Shown one piece after another: positions 25,613-34,821 of a stretch of DNA of 61,828 nucleotides. The translations under genes were made by a program, and so were the position numbers. Origin of the DNA: Planctomycetota bacterium (GTDB lineage Bacteria; Planctomycetota; Planctomycetia; Gemmatales; Gemmataceae). The number at the start of each line of letters is the position of its first letter. The first letter of the stretch is position 1. The notes under the pieces are model-generated. The model ran no database searches. It saw nothing but the letters and a program-made list of their open reading frames with translations, and was not told the DNA's origin. The DNA is taken from the NCBI GenBank assembly GCA_016873225.1, contig VGXS01000022.1, positions 1 through 61,828 of the forward strand. Direction: 5' to 3'.

Positions 25613-27319
25613 ATGAACCGTTCGAATTTAGCCGCGATGATGGCGATCCTGCTGATTGGGATATCCGCGGTCGGGCAGGAATCGCCCAACCCTCTTCCCA
25701 AGGGAACCGTCGGCTTTTTCCGTGTCAACGCGCAAGCCTTGGTGGCATCACCGGTTTTGGCCCAGTACCTGCAAATCTTCGGTGCCTCTGACAAGCAGGT
25801 CGCCGATGAGTTCCTGAAAAGACTGCCGGTGGAACCATCCAGCGCCATCTCGCTCACCGGAATCCTCTGGCAACCCCAACCCCGCCGCGAGCCATTCGCG
25901 GTGCTGCTGGCCGATTTCAAGGATCCGGTAGACCTCGCCAAGGTTGCCCGCGCGTTGGGCACCCGCGCCCCGGTGAAAACCCCGGCGGGTGAACTGACCA
26001 TCGGCGGCGGCGTGGCCATCCTCGCACGGTCGCCCAAAGGGTTGGTGATGGGGAATCCTGAAATGGTTCAGGCGTTCGCCTCCGCCCCGCCCTTGCAAAA
26101 CCCAGGCTGGAAATCAGCGTGGGATTCATCCGCCGACGGAATCGCATCGGCATGGCTCACGACCGACCTGCGGGCGTTGCCTGCCGAAGTGGAAGGGGGA
26201 ATCAAGCGGACCGCCTGGATGTACCTTCAACCGCTTCAAGGATCCATTACAGCCGGAATCTCCTTCTCGATGGACAAGAGGCTTGCGGTCGCAAGGGCCA
26301 CGGTCGTTTACGGGAATGAAGGCGCGGCGAAGGCCAGCGTGGAGAACTGGAAACTGACAACTGAATTGATCCGGGGATTTTTCAAGGGCGGCGAGGGCAT
26401 CGTGACACTGGCCCCATTGGCGGCGTCGGTACTTGATTCCAGCGCCGTGCGCGAATTGTTTGGAACAAGCAACATCGAGGGTGCCGAACTCCTGCGGAGT
26501 CCCATGGTGACGGCGGCGTTCGCCTATCTGGCGGGTTACCTTTCGGAACAGGCGGAATTTCTTGCCAAGCTGCCTTTTGAGGCCAATGGCAACTCGGTAT
26601 CCGTTTCGGTGAAAGTATCGCCCGCGGCCATGCAATCGGGCGTCGGTGTTTCCGCCGTGCTGGCGGGCTTGATGCTTCCCGCGGTCCAAAGCACGCGCGA
26701 GGCCGCGCGGAGAATGCAAAGCGTCAACAACCTCAAGCAGATCGGCATCGCCCTTGTTTCTTATCACGATACCTATGGAGACTTTCCTCCCGCCGTGGTG
26801 CGCGACAAAGACGGCAAGCCACTTTACAGTTGGCGCGTGCTGATCCTGCCCTATCTCGAGCAGGAGAACATTTTCAGTAAATGGAAGCGGGACGAACCCT
26901 GGGACAGCCCCAGCAACAAGCCGCTTTCCGATTTGGTTCTCAAGGTGTATTCCGCTTCGGGCTCTCCCGATGAAAACACCAACCGAACCCCTTACCGAGT
27001 CTTCATGGGCAAGGGCTCGGGTTTCGAGGAAAACAAGGCCAGGCCGGGAAAAGGATTGCGTTTCGCTGACTTCACTGACGGATTGAGCAACACCATCGCC
27101 GTGGTGGAAGCGTCCGAAAGCGTGCCCTGGGCCAAGCCTGATGAACTGGAGTTCGTTGCGGGCAAACCGTTGCCCGCCCTCGGCTTGCCGGGTCGGGATG
27201 GTTTCAACGCGCTTTACTTCGACGGCTCGGTCCGGTCCATCAGGAAGGCGGTCAACCCGCAAACACTTCAGGCCCTGATCACCCGCAACGGAGGCGAGGT
27301 CGTCCCATTCGATCCATGA
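25613..27319 (+). CDS. Secreted DUF1559 fusion protein (second of tandem pair)
   Basis: 568 residues from ATG 25613 with GGAGG at 6 bases. Same architecture as the preceding gene: signal peptide (MAILLIGISAVG), about 330 residues of unknown domain (LPKGTVGFFRVNAQALVASP), then AGLMLPAVQSTREAARRMQSVNNLKQIGIAL, and the shared blocks FPPAVVRDKDGKPLYSWRVL, ILPYLEQENIFSKWKRDEPW, GLSNTIAVVEASESVPWA and ALYFDGSVRS. The two copies are clearly homologous through the DUF1559 part and weakly so in the N-terminal part, pointing to an old tandem duplication. They are probably co-transcribed. Confidence 0.85.
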   Translation: MNRSNLAAMMAILLIGISAVGQESPNPLPKGTVGFFRVNAQALVASPVLAQYLQIFGASDKQVADEFLKRLPVEPSSAISLTGILWQPQPRREPFAVLLADFKDPVDLAKVARALGTRAPVKTPAGELTIGGGVAILARSPKGLVMGNPEMVQAFASAPPLQNPGWKSAWDSSADGIASAWLTTDLRALPAEVEGGIKRTAWMYLQPLQGSITAGISFSMDKRLAVARATVVYGNEGAAKASVENWKLTTELIRGFFKGGEGIVTLAPLAASVLDSSAVRELFGTSNIEGAELLRSPMVTAAFAYLAGYLSEQAEFLAKLPFEANGNSVSVSVKVSPAAMQSGVGVSAVLAGLMLPAVQSTREAARRMQSVNNLKQIGIALVSYHDTYGDFPPAVVRDKDGKPLYSWRVLILPYLEQENIFSKWKRDEPWDSPSNKPLSDLVLKVYSASGSPDENTNRTPYRVFMGKGSGFEENKARPGKGLRFADFTDGLSNTIAVVEASESVPWAKPDELEFVAGKPLPALGLPGRDGFNALYFDGSVRSIRKAVNPQTLQALITRNGGEVVPFDP

Positions 27320-27343
27320 TCCGTTAGCCAATATCATGGCCCC

Positions 27344-28054
27344 ATGCGGTTCCTGGACCTGACATCACCCGACCTCACCGAAAACCTCGCGATCGACGAG
27401 GCCCTGCTGATCGAGCGAGAACTTCGCCCTGATTTGGGCGGAATACTCCGCTTTTGGGAATATCCCCGCCATGCCGTCGTGCTGGGTTCGGGCGGCATCG
27501 TGCGGGATGATGTCGAACTCGAAGCCTGCCAACGAGACGGCATCACCATCGCCAGGCGTTCCAGCGGCGGGGGCACGGTTTTACTCGGCCCCGGTTGCCT
27601 GCTTTACAGCCTTGTGCTCGACATGGAAGCCAATCCAGCCTTGTCGGGAATCAGCACCTCCTACGAGTTCATCATGGGAGCGATGGCGCGGGCGGTCGAT
27701 CCGAACGCGGCCATGGAAGGTTCAAGCGACCTCGCCATCGACGGTCTCAAATTCTCCGGCAACGCCCAGCAGCGGAAGCGGCGGTTCCTGCTGCATCATG
27801 GCACCATCCTTGTCGATTTCGACTTGTCCATGGTCCCCCGCTACCTCAAGGCCCCACCCCGGCAACCCGAATACCGCGCCGGACGAGGGCATCAGGCTTT
27901 CATCCGCAATCTTGGAGGCGCCACCTCATCGGTCCGCCAGCGGATCATGCTCGCCTGGCATGCCGCTGGGGTTGGCAAGGCTCCCGATCCCGAAACAGTG
28001 GCCCAATGCCTCCGGGAAAGGTTCCACCAACCTGGTTGGGTTTTCAGAAGATAG
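27344..28054 (+). CDS. Lipoate-protein ligase A-like acyltransferase
   Basis: 236 residues. The lipoyl/octanoyl transferase fold is shown by NLAIDEALL near 15, RRSSGGGTV near 72 (substrate-binding loop), DGLKFSGNAQ near 130 (family lysine), and LLHHGTILVDFDL. It would attach lipoate or octanoate to 2-oxoacid dehydrogenase E2 or GcvH proteins. It lacks the small C-terminal accessory domain of Escherichia coli LplA, so it may be an octanoyltransferase of the LipM/LipL type or need a partner. Convergent with the next gene, 9 bases apart. Confidence 0.8.
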   Translation: MRFLDLTSPDLTENLAIDEALLIERELRPDLGGILRFWEYPRHAVVLGSGGIVRDDVELEACQRDGITIARRSSGGGTVLLGPGCLLYSLVLDMEANPALSGISTSYEFIMGAMARAVDPNAAMEGSSDLAIDGLKFSGNAQQRKRRFLLHHGTILVDFDLSMVPRYLKAPPRQPEYRAGRGHQAFIRNLGGATSSVRQRIMLAWHAAGVGKAPDPETVAQCLRERFHQPGWVFRR

Positions 28055-28063
28055 GAAAGCGGA

Positions 28064-28432
28064 TTACCCGGTGCCCTTCACCGAGATAATCTCTCCCAAG
28101 GCCTTGACGGCGGCATCGAGCGAAAGTGCCGCCATCTGGTGGTTGGTATGGTCTGAAATCTCACGGTAACGGGCCAGATACAGGTCTCGCGCCGCTTCAA
28201 CCTTGGGAAACTTGCCGCGAAGCTTGTGAAGGGCCCGGGTATAGTCGCCTGCCTCCATGGAGGGTTCGGCGGCGCGAATGGCGTCGAACAGGGCCCGCGG
28301 GACCTCGAGAACATCATCGTGGTCCTGCACCTCCTCGGCATGCTTGAGGAAGGTGCGAATCATCCAGAGGTGGGCCAATTGGGGCGCGGCGCGGTCGAGA
28401 ATGGCCTTGGGGTCGTCGGATTCCGCCGTCAT
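28064..28432 (-). CDS. Small helical protein of unknown function
   Basis: 122 residues from ATG 28432. The ATG shares an ATGA overlap with the stop of the duplicated membrane protein gene, so it is very likely translated with it; the frame upstream of this is antisense-like. It is predicted all helical and acidic (LWMIRTFLKHAEEVQDHDDV, PSMEAGDYTRALHKLR). No signal peptide and no recognised domain. It could be a cytosolic partner of the membrane protein. Confidence 0.62.
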   Translation of the reverse strand: MTAESDDPKAILDRAAPQLAHLWMIRTFLKHAEEVQDHDDVLEVPRALFDAIRAAEPSMEAGDYTRALHKLRGKFPKVEAARDLYLARYREISDHTNHQMAALSLDAAVKALGEIISVKGTG

Positions 28433-29673
28433 TTGCCCGGCCCCGCCGGCTTGGCTGGCGCCGCCTCGCTTTGCTCCTTGGCAAACAGCACCAAGAAGGC
28501 GCCGGCACCCACGGAGATGATGCCCAGCCAAAGAAGCGGGTCGGGAGTGGTCTCAAGTCCGAAATGGAGGAAATCGCCCCCCTTCTGCGGGTGCCAGAAC
28601 AGGCTCACAACCGTGTTGATTACCGGCGCCACGCCAAAGATGAGGGGAGCGATGTAAATCCGGAAGGAGGCCGGGGGAAGACCAGAGGCCTTGGCGGCAT
28701 CCACCGCCGACTTCGAGGCGAAGATCACACAAATCGCGCCGACGGCACCGGCGACACCGGCAAGTCCGGAAAACACGAGGCCGCTGACCGTGATGTTCTG
28801 CGGCCAATGGAAGGTGCCGCTCGACATGAGCGCCGACGGAACCAGGACGGCGAGCAGGAAGTATGCCAATCCAACGCACAGGATGGACATCAGGCGCCCG
28901 CCCAGTTCACCCGGTTTGCCGGTCAATTCCTGGCCACCGTAAAACACGATCGGCACATAGGTGCCCCAGGCAAGACCCGCCACCAGAACAAACACGAGCC
29001 ATTCGTAGTGAGGCTCATGGTGTGCAGGATGGTCGGCGGGGGAATCGTCGGCCTTGGCCACGGCGGCGGGCTTGGCGGCACCCTTGGACGCGGCCTCGGC
29101 CCGTTCCTTGGAATAAAGCACCATGAACGCCCCAAGACCAACCAGGAGAATGCCCAATAGAAGTTTCCAGCCGGGAAGGTGCTCCAGCTTGAAGTGCCAG
29201 GGACTTCCCGGCTTGGGATGCCAGAACAGGCTGACAAGCGTGTTGATGACGGGCGCGAGGCCGAAAATCAGCGGGGCGATGTAAGCGCGGTATGAACCGT
29301 CGGGAAGACCGGCGGACTTGGCGGCGTCCACCGCCGCCTTGGAGGCAAAGATCACCGCGATGGCGCCCACGGCCCCCATGACCCCGGCCAAACCTGAGAA
29401 CAGTAGCCCCGTCGCCTTGAAAGCCGGCCATGCGTGTTTCTTCGAGAGGAACAGTCCGAGCGGAATCAGCACCGCCAGAAAAAAGTAAGCAACTCCCACG
29501 CACAGGATGGAAGTGAGCCTTCCGCCGACGCGGGTGGGATCGGTGGTGAGTTCGCGGCCGCCGTAAAAGACCACGGGCACATAGGTGCCCCATGAAAGGC
29601 CTGCCAAGGCGACGAACAGCAGCCAGGTCCATCGGCCTGCGACAGCCGGTTTGGGGGCGGACGGATCGGACAT
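28429..29673 (-). CDS. Integral membrane protein made of two tandem homologous halves
   Basis: 414 residues with about ten membrane helices in two repeats of roughly 190 residues. Half 1 (about 12-200) and half 2 (about 225-405) share LAGLSWGTYVPVVFYGG against LAGLAWGTYVPIVFYGG, GGRLTSILCVGVAYF against GGRLMSILCVGLAYF, and FGLAPVINTLVSLFWHPKPG against FGVAPVINTVVSLFWHPQKG. The linker is charged and His-rich. Internally duplicated helical bundles are typical of transporters (DMT-like or rhamnose-symporter-like), but I cannot name the substrate. It ends in an ATGA overlap with the small helical protein. Confidence 0.75.
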   Translation of the reverse strand: MSDPSAPKPAVAGRWTWLLFVALAGLSWGTYVPVVFYGGRELTTDPTRVGGRLTSILCVGVAYFFLAVLIPLGLFLSKKHAWPAFKATGLLFSGLAGVMGAVGAIAVIFASKAAVDAAKSAGLPDGSYRAYIAPLIFGLAPVINTLVSLFWHPKPGSPWHFKLEHLPGWKLLLGILLVGLGAFMVLYSKERAEAASKGAAKPAAVAKADDSPADHPAHHEPHYEWLVFVLVAGLAWGTYVPIVFYGGQELTGKPGELGGRLMSILCVGLAYFLLAVLVPSALMSSGTFHWPQNITVSGLVFSGLAGVAGAVGAICVIFASKSAVDAAKASGLPPASFRIYIAPLIFGVAPVINTVVSLFWHPQKGGDFLHFGLETTPDPLLWLGIISVGAGAFLVLFAKEQSEAAPAKPAGPGK

Positions 29674-29692
29674 GATGAAAAACCCTCGTTGT

Positions 29693-32600
29693 TCAGGCTT
29701 CCTGCCTGAGTGCCTCGATCAAGCGGACACGCCGCGCGGCCATCGCAGCCGCGGCGCCCGCGCACATTCCCGTGGCCATGCAAGCCGACAAGGTCACTAC
29801 TAGTCCGGGAATCGAACCTTGGTGGACTCCCCCGTGGGGCAAAACGCCCAGAAGGGCGCACACCGCGCCCATTCCAAGTCCCGCCATCAGCAAGGCGCCA
29901 TTTTCCAGCATCACCAGCCATGAAACACGGCCGGGCCTGTATCCCAGCGCGGAAAGCAGCGCCAACTCGCCCCGTCTTTCCCACATGGAACGAAGCAGAA
30001 CCACCGCCAGGCCGGCGGTGCCAAGCACCAACCCCAGGCCGCCAAGCGCCTGGAAGGTGGCAAGGTAGCTGTTCTCCACGGCCAGGTACTTGTTCACCCG
30101 GTCAGCCAAGGGCACGACCTCGGCGCCCTTGTCGGCCCATGCCGTGCCGAGCATCGACACCACGGCCGGAACATCGGCGGGAGCGGCACGCGCCAGAACC
30201 ACGCGCCAGCCCTCGGCGCCGGGGAAGAGCCTCAGGAAGGCGGCTTCCCCCACGAGAAGCTCCGATGGAAACGGTCCGTCATGCAATGCGGCGGCCACGC
30301 GCACCTGGGCTCCCTCGGGATTGATCGACAGCAGGTCGCCGGGGGCCTTCTTGAGGATCCATGTCAGTGAGCTGGCCTCGCCCGCCGCGGGCGGGGCGGC
30401 ACCGGGAAGGGCCTGCTCCAGCAGGGAAACCAGCGATATTTCCCCGCCAGGTTCACGGGCCGCGACCGGCAAATCGGCATCGGAAAGCTGTCCCGAGGCG
30501 ACCGCGACCACCCGGGGCTGGTCGGGACGAGTGAGGTTGAGACAACCGGCCTCGCCTTCGCCAGCAAGCCTGACCGGAATCAATTGAACTCGTTCCAACA
30601 GCGACTTGGCCTCTTCGCGCCGGCGGGTCGCTTCCGCCGGATTGTCTCGCCAGGCGCGTTCAACCTGCTCAAGCAGGGCCGCCTGGCCCTCGCTGGTCCT
30701 GGGGTCCACCACCAAGGGCACTTCCAGTTCAGCCCAGACGGCCAAGGAACCGGCGTCGGTTGGTGGATGGGCTTGCCGGCGGAACGCCTCGACGGCAACC
30801 AGAAGAAATGTGGCCGTGGCCAGAAGGCCGGCCGTCACCAGGCTTCTCGCCGGCCGGCGCGCGGCGTTCCTGAAGGCGAGCATGGCCAATGGCAGGGGGC
30901 CACCGGCGCGAAGGGACCAGGCTCCGGCGGTCCGCAAGACGGCCCTCAGGGCCAGGATTCCCGAAGTCAGGAAAAGCAGGCCGGCGGTGAAGAAGCCCCC
31001 CGAGCGCGGTTCGCCCGGAGGCAACATCGGTGAACAGGCCGCGAGAGCGGCACCGGCAACCGCCGCCGCGCACGCCCACGCCCATCCCGCTCCCCTACCC
31101 GATTGCCGCATCGAATCAAGGCTGGCGCCCCCGCCCTTCAGTAGCGCCAATGGCTGCAACTTCACGAGGTCACGCATGGCGAAAAGAATCGAAACGATTC
31201 CGGCCAACCAGGCCATGAAGCCACCCGCGGCCATCAGCGTGGCATCGAAAGACGGCTTCAGCACGCCTCCAAGGGAGGAATCGGGCCAGGTGGCGGCCAG
31301 GTAGGCCAGCAGGGCGGGCGCGTAGGCCATCGATGCCAAGGCGCCACACGCGGCACCGGCCAACGCCACCACGGCGCCCTCCGCCAAATACAGGTTCCGC
31401 ACGGCGCCATCGCGATAGCCGATGGCCTTCAGGACGCCGATTTCACCGGCGCGGCGCTCCAGGCCAAGGCGGAACAGCAGCGCCGCCAAGGCCAGCGCCG
31501 AGACAAGGATGAACGATGAAAACCCAAGGTAAAGACCGCTGAAATCGGAACCATTGGCTATCGCTTCCATCGCCAGCCGCCGCGTGTCGCGAAAGGCAAG
31601 GCCGGAGTCGGCGGCATCCAGTTCGGCGCGCAGGGCGGCGCGGAACGATTCGACAACGCCATTTTCATCCTTCCCGGGCGGCAAGGCGACACGGACGGAA
31701 GTGGCTTCCCCGAACCTTCCAGCCCAAAGCCGCCTGCCGGCTTCCCAGCCTATGTAGGCCTTGGGCGCCGCCCGGTATTCGCGCCAATAAGCCTCGTCAC
31801 GCGCGGAAACACGCTTGAGGTCGATGGGAAACGGCGCCGACCATTCGCCCATCTCGGCCCTGTCCGTGATGCCGGGAAACTCGGGCGCCAATGACGAGTC
31901 GGTGGCCACGCCTTGCATCGGCACGCGCGCCTTCAGGGTGAAGGCGGCGGGCGGCGCCTCGCGAGGCGCGCCGCCCGACTCGACGGGAAAATACAAAAGT
32001 TCAATGCCGGAACCTATCGGAGCGTCGGCAAGAGGCGAACCTTTCCAGTCCACAAGGGCGATGCCATTGTCCCCGAGGTCCGCCGGCACCAGCATCAAAC
32101 CGGGCGCGGGACGAACCGCCGCCACCACCGAGTATGGAATCCGCCTGCCAGGGTCTCCTGACAACGCGATCGAGTTGGCCAGGTGGACCAGAGTTGGAGA
32201 ACAGGCCAAGCCCAACCTTGCCGCCGCCCGTTCCACCGCTTGCACGCGCGAGGATGGGAGGTAAAGCCCCGACCCCTCAACCAGGATGAATCTTCTTTCG
32301 CGCGAATAGTAGGCCTCGAGCCGTTCACGCGTGACGGTTCCATCCCGGCCGAAGGCGGCCGTGGCGTCGTGCCGGGGCAAACGGCGGAACGCCTCCAGCC
32401 TGCGATTTCCCGGAACCTTTTCAAGCATGGCAAAGGCGTCGGCGGTTCGCGTCGAGGGGGTTCGGACCACCAATCCGTGGTCCTCGGGCTGAACCGCGGA
32501 AGCCAAGAGGGTATCGAGTTCCGGCGCCCCGTCGGAAAGCAGGGCGTTGGCCCTTCCCGGAAGGGAAAGCCTGTCCTGGAGGCGTTCCATTGGAACAACG

Positions 32601-33187
32601 GCCACGCGGGCCGGCCCGATGTCGGCCGATAGGTTGAATCGAGCCATGGCGCCGGAAAGCGTTCCGGAAACCGCAAGCACCCATGGCGAGGACTTGTCCT
32701 CGGCTTGGCCCAGCAGCGATTCGCGCGGCGGTCCGCCGCCGGACGGGCCCAGGGTGATCGCCAGGGAGGTCGATTGTCCGGCAAGCGCCGAGTCGAGCGA
32801 CGGATTGATCCAAGCGCCGTTTCCCGGCCAGCCGGCGGGAGGGCCGTCCGGGCCGAAGAAGCGCTCATCGACCCCCAGGACCGTGACCTTGCCAAGGGCC
32901 GGCCCGCCCGTCACCCGCGCGGAACCGCGAACCACGAGGACCGGCGCCACCCTCCCGGGCAAGCCATCGGCAAGGCGGGCGCGAAAGGGCATTTCGGCCA
33001 GGAGCATCCGTTCCACCCAGCCGAGCCTTCCCGTGGCGGCGGATCGAAGGCTTTGCCGGAGCGATTCTCCCAGCAGCAGGGCGCCGGAGAGCACCATCGC
33101 CGCGATGGCGACGCCCGAGGCGGCGGCGGCATGGGCCACGGCATTGCGGGCAAGTCCCGCGCGGACCAGGGATAACGGGGTGGTCAT
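29693..33187 (-). CDS. Large FtsX-family ABC transporter permease
   Basis: 1164 residues. One helix at the N-terminus (HAAAASGVAIAAMVLSGALL), a large extracytoplasmic domain to about 530, then an FtsX core with a GVLKAIGYRDGAV loop, a second soluble domain, and a final FtsX core whose loop reads LALLSALGYRPGRVSWLV. The double FtsX arrangement (MacB/LolE-like duplicated permease) suggests mechanotransmission or lipoprotein/lipid handling across the inner membrane rather than solute import. The gene is followed after 3 bases upstream by its ATPase. The plus strand here contains long spurious frames. Confidence 0.88.
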   Translation of the reverse strand: MTTPLSLVRAGLARNAVAHAAAASGVAIAAMVLSGALLLGESLRQSLRSAATGRLGWVERMLLAEMPFRARLADGLPGRVAPVLVVRGSARVTGGPALGKVTVLGVDERFFGPDGPPAGWPGNGAWINPSLDSALAGQSTSLAITLGPSGGGPPRESLLGQAEDKSSPWVLAVSGTLSGAMARFNLSADIGPARVAVVPMERLQDRLSLPGRANALLSDGAPELDTLLASAVQPEDHGLVVRTPSTRTADAFAMLEKVPGNRRLEAFRRLPRHDATAAFGRDGTVTRERLEAYYSRERRFILVEGSGLYLPSSRVQAVERAAARLGLACSPTLVHLANSIALSGDPGRRIPYSVVAAVRPAPGLMLVPADLGDNGIALVDWKGSPLADAPIGSGIELLYFPVESGGAPREAPPAAFTLKARVPMQGVATDSSLAPEFPGITDRAEMGEWSAPFPIDLKRVSARDEAYWREYRAAPKAYIGWEAGRRLWAGRFGEATSVRVALPPGKDENGVVESFRAALRAELDAADSGLAFRDTRRLAMEAIANGSDFSGLYLGFSSFILVSALALAALLFRLGLERRAGEIGVLKAIGYRDGAVRNLYLAEGAVVALAGAACGALASMAYAPALLAYLAATWPDSSLGGVLKPSFDATLMAAGGFMAWLAGIVSILFAMRDLVKLQPLALLKGGGASLDSMRQSGRGAGWAWACAAAVAGAALAACSPMLPPGEPRSGGFFTAGLLFLTSGILALRAVLRTAGAWSLRAGGPLPLAMLAFRNAARRPARSLVTAGLLATATFLLVAVEAFRRQAHPPTDAGSLAVWAELEVPLVVDPRTSEGQAALLEQVERAWRDNPAEATRRREEAKSLLERVQLIPVRLAGEGEAGCLNLTRPDQPRVVAVASGQLSDADLPVAAREPGGEISLVSLLEQALPGAAPPAAGEASSLTWILKKAPGDLLSINPEGAQVRVAAALHDGPFPSELLVGEAAFLRLFPGAEGWRVVLARAAPADVPAVVSMLGTAWADKGAEVVPLADRVNKYLAVENSYLATFQALGGLGLVLGTAGLAVVLLRSMWERRGELALLSALGYRPGRVSWLVMLENGALLMAGLGMGAVCALLGVLPHGGVHQGSIPGLVVTLSACMATGMCAGAAAAMAARRVRLIEALRQEA

Positions 33188-33190
33188 GAT

Positions 33191-33871
33191 TCAGGTGGCC
33201 AAAAGCCGCCCTTCCTCCATCCGGTATTTTCGGGGGAAGAGGCCGGCGATCTCGGCGCTGTGGGTGACGACCAGGAGCATGGCGCCCTCGCTTGCCGCCA
33301 TTTCCAGCAGCAAGCTGGCCACCGACAGGGCCGATGTCCTGTCGAGGTTTCCCGTCGGTTCGTCGGCGAGGACGAGGCGGGGATGAAGAAGGAGCGCCCT
33401 GGCGACGGCGGCCCTCTGCCTTTCGCCGCCCGAAAGCGCCGCGGGCAGGTGCCCCAGCCGGGATGAAAGGCCCACGCGATCCAGAAGGGCCGACGCGCGG
33501 GAGTCCAAGGCCGCCGATTCCGCCGCCGGGCGGCGGCAGGCCCACGCCGGTGACAGCACATTCTCCTTGACGGTGCACTGGGGAAGGAGGTGGTGATCCT
33601 GAAAGATAAAACCGATCTTCCTGTTCCTGTAATCCGCCAGGTTGTCCGGCGACAGGCCCGACGGATCGGCACCGTCCAGCTCGATCGTGCCGGAATCGGG
33701 AGACTCGAGCGCCCCGAAGAGATGCAGGAGCGTGCTTTTCCCGGAGCCTGATGGACCGGTGAGGGCGACGGCATCACCGGGAGACATGTCGAGGTCGGCG
33801 CCCGCCAGCACGGGAACCAGCCCCGCCGGCGAGGCGAACGACTTCACCAACCGTCTGACGCGCAAGGACAT
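33191..33871 (-). CDS. ABC transporter ATP-binding protein (LolD/MacB type)
   Basis: 226 residues from ATG 33871. Walker A GPSGSGKST near 40, Q-loop IGFIFQDHHLLPQ, signature LSGGERQR near 140, Walker B LVLADEPTGNLD, and H-loop VVTHSAE. The FQ-HHLLP segment and DEPTGNLD are typical of the LolD/FtsE/MacB group that partners FtsX permeases, which matches the adjacent gene. The start chosen is 5 bases past the stop of the toroid gene. Confidence 0.93.
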   Translation of the reverse strand: MSLRVRRLVKSFASPAGLVPVLAGADLDMSPGDAVALTGPSGSGKSTLLHLFGALESPDSGTIELDGADPSGLSPDNLADYRNRKIGFIFQDHHLLPQCTVKENVLSPAWACRRPAAESAALDSRASALLDRVGLSSRLGHLPAALSGGERQRAAVARALLLHPRLVLADEPTGNLDRTSALSVASLLLEMAASEGAMLLVVTHSAEIAGLFPRKYRMEEGRLLAT

Positions 33872-33876
33872 GGGAT

Positions 33877-34821
33877 TCACGCTTCCGGGGGGTGGGCGAG
33901 GGCCGCGAGGCCGAGACCGTAGAAAGTGTACTCGGAGTCGCGGCCGGCGTCCCAAGCGGCGGCCCCGAAGCCGCCCGCCGGGTCCTCCGCCGACTCCAGG
34001 AACCGGCGCAAGGCGGGACGATCGAGCCGGTTCCCCATGCCCATCCTCGACAAGGTCCAGGCCACCGTGAAGCTCGACAGCAGGTCGGAGACCGGAATGA
34101 GTCCGTTGGCCCGGAAACCGCCATCAAAACCGGAAAGCCCCGAAAGGAACGATGCCGTCCGCTCGAGCGCCTCGGGTCGAAGCCCGCCCCTGAGCATTTG
34201 CTCGAGGCCGACGCCCGCCGCGGTGGGATTGGCTCCGCTGCGCCTCATGGCCTTCACCTCGACATAACCTCCATCATCCCTGCGCCGGGAATCGAGGAAC
34301 GCCATGAGGGCTCCCGCGTCATCGGGTGGCCGGCCGATCATTTGGTGGCAGAGAAGGGCCAGGAAGGTGTGGTAGGTGCTGCCAGTCGTTGGATTGGGCG
34401 TCTTGCCGTGGCCTCCATCCGGCGCGCGGACCGATCGCAGGTAATCCGCGACGCGGTCCTCCCACCCGGGTGTGATCCCATCCAGGGGGTCAGGGCCGCC
34501 AACCGAGACCACCAACGCCCTGCCTTGCAAAAAAGCGTGAAGGTCGACCGCGCTGGCATGGGTTTCGCGGCGGGACCGGAGCCAATTCGATGCCCGTTCG
34601 GCGATGGCACCCTCGAGGTAGCCCAGAACCGCGAGCCCCCTCAGGCCGAAGGCCGTGTAATAAAGGTCCTCCTCGCCTTCCCGGTCGGCGAACGCACCCG
34701 ACGGCAGCATCTGCCGCAGCAGCCATCGTCCATGGCGCTCGCGGAACTCGACTCCTGCCGATGGCATGCCGCGCGCCAGATCGATCATCAGGCGCTCAAG
34801 GTAATGGGCGTCGGGCTTCAC
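33877..34821 (-). CDS. Prenyltransferase/squalene-oxidase repeat protein (alpha-alpha toroid)
   Basis: 314 residues from GTG 34821, chosen because it forms a GTGA overlap with the stop of the thioesterase gene. Repeats of the protein prenyltransferase beta-subunit type recur about every 50 residues: SGAFADREGEEDLYYTAFGL, DGGHGKTPNPTTGSTYHTFL, DDGGYVEVK, GFDGGFRANGL, and PAGGFGAAAW with a terminal YTFYGLGLAAL. The metal-binding D/C/H set of true farnesyl or geranylgeranyl transferases is not evident, so it may be a non-catalytic or terpenoid-related toroid. Its neighbours are the FtsX transporter and a thioesterase. Confidence 0.78.
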   Translation of the reverse strand: MKPDAHYLERLMIDLARGMPSAGVEFRERHGRWLLRQMLPSGAFADREGEEDLYYTAFGLRGLAVLGYLEGAIAERASNWLRSRRETHASAVDLHAFLQGRALVVSVGGPDPLDGITPGWEDRVADYLRSVRAPDGGHGKTPNPTTGSTYHTFLALLCHQMIGRPPDDAGALMAFLDSRRRDDGGYVEVKAMRRSGANPTAAGVGLEQMLRGGLRPEALERTASFLSGLSGFDGGFRANGLIPVSDLLSSFTVAWTLSRMGMGNRLDRPALRRFLESAEDPAGGFGAAAWDAGRDSEYTFYGLGLAALAHPPEA

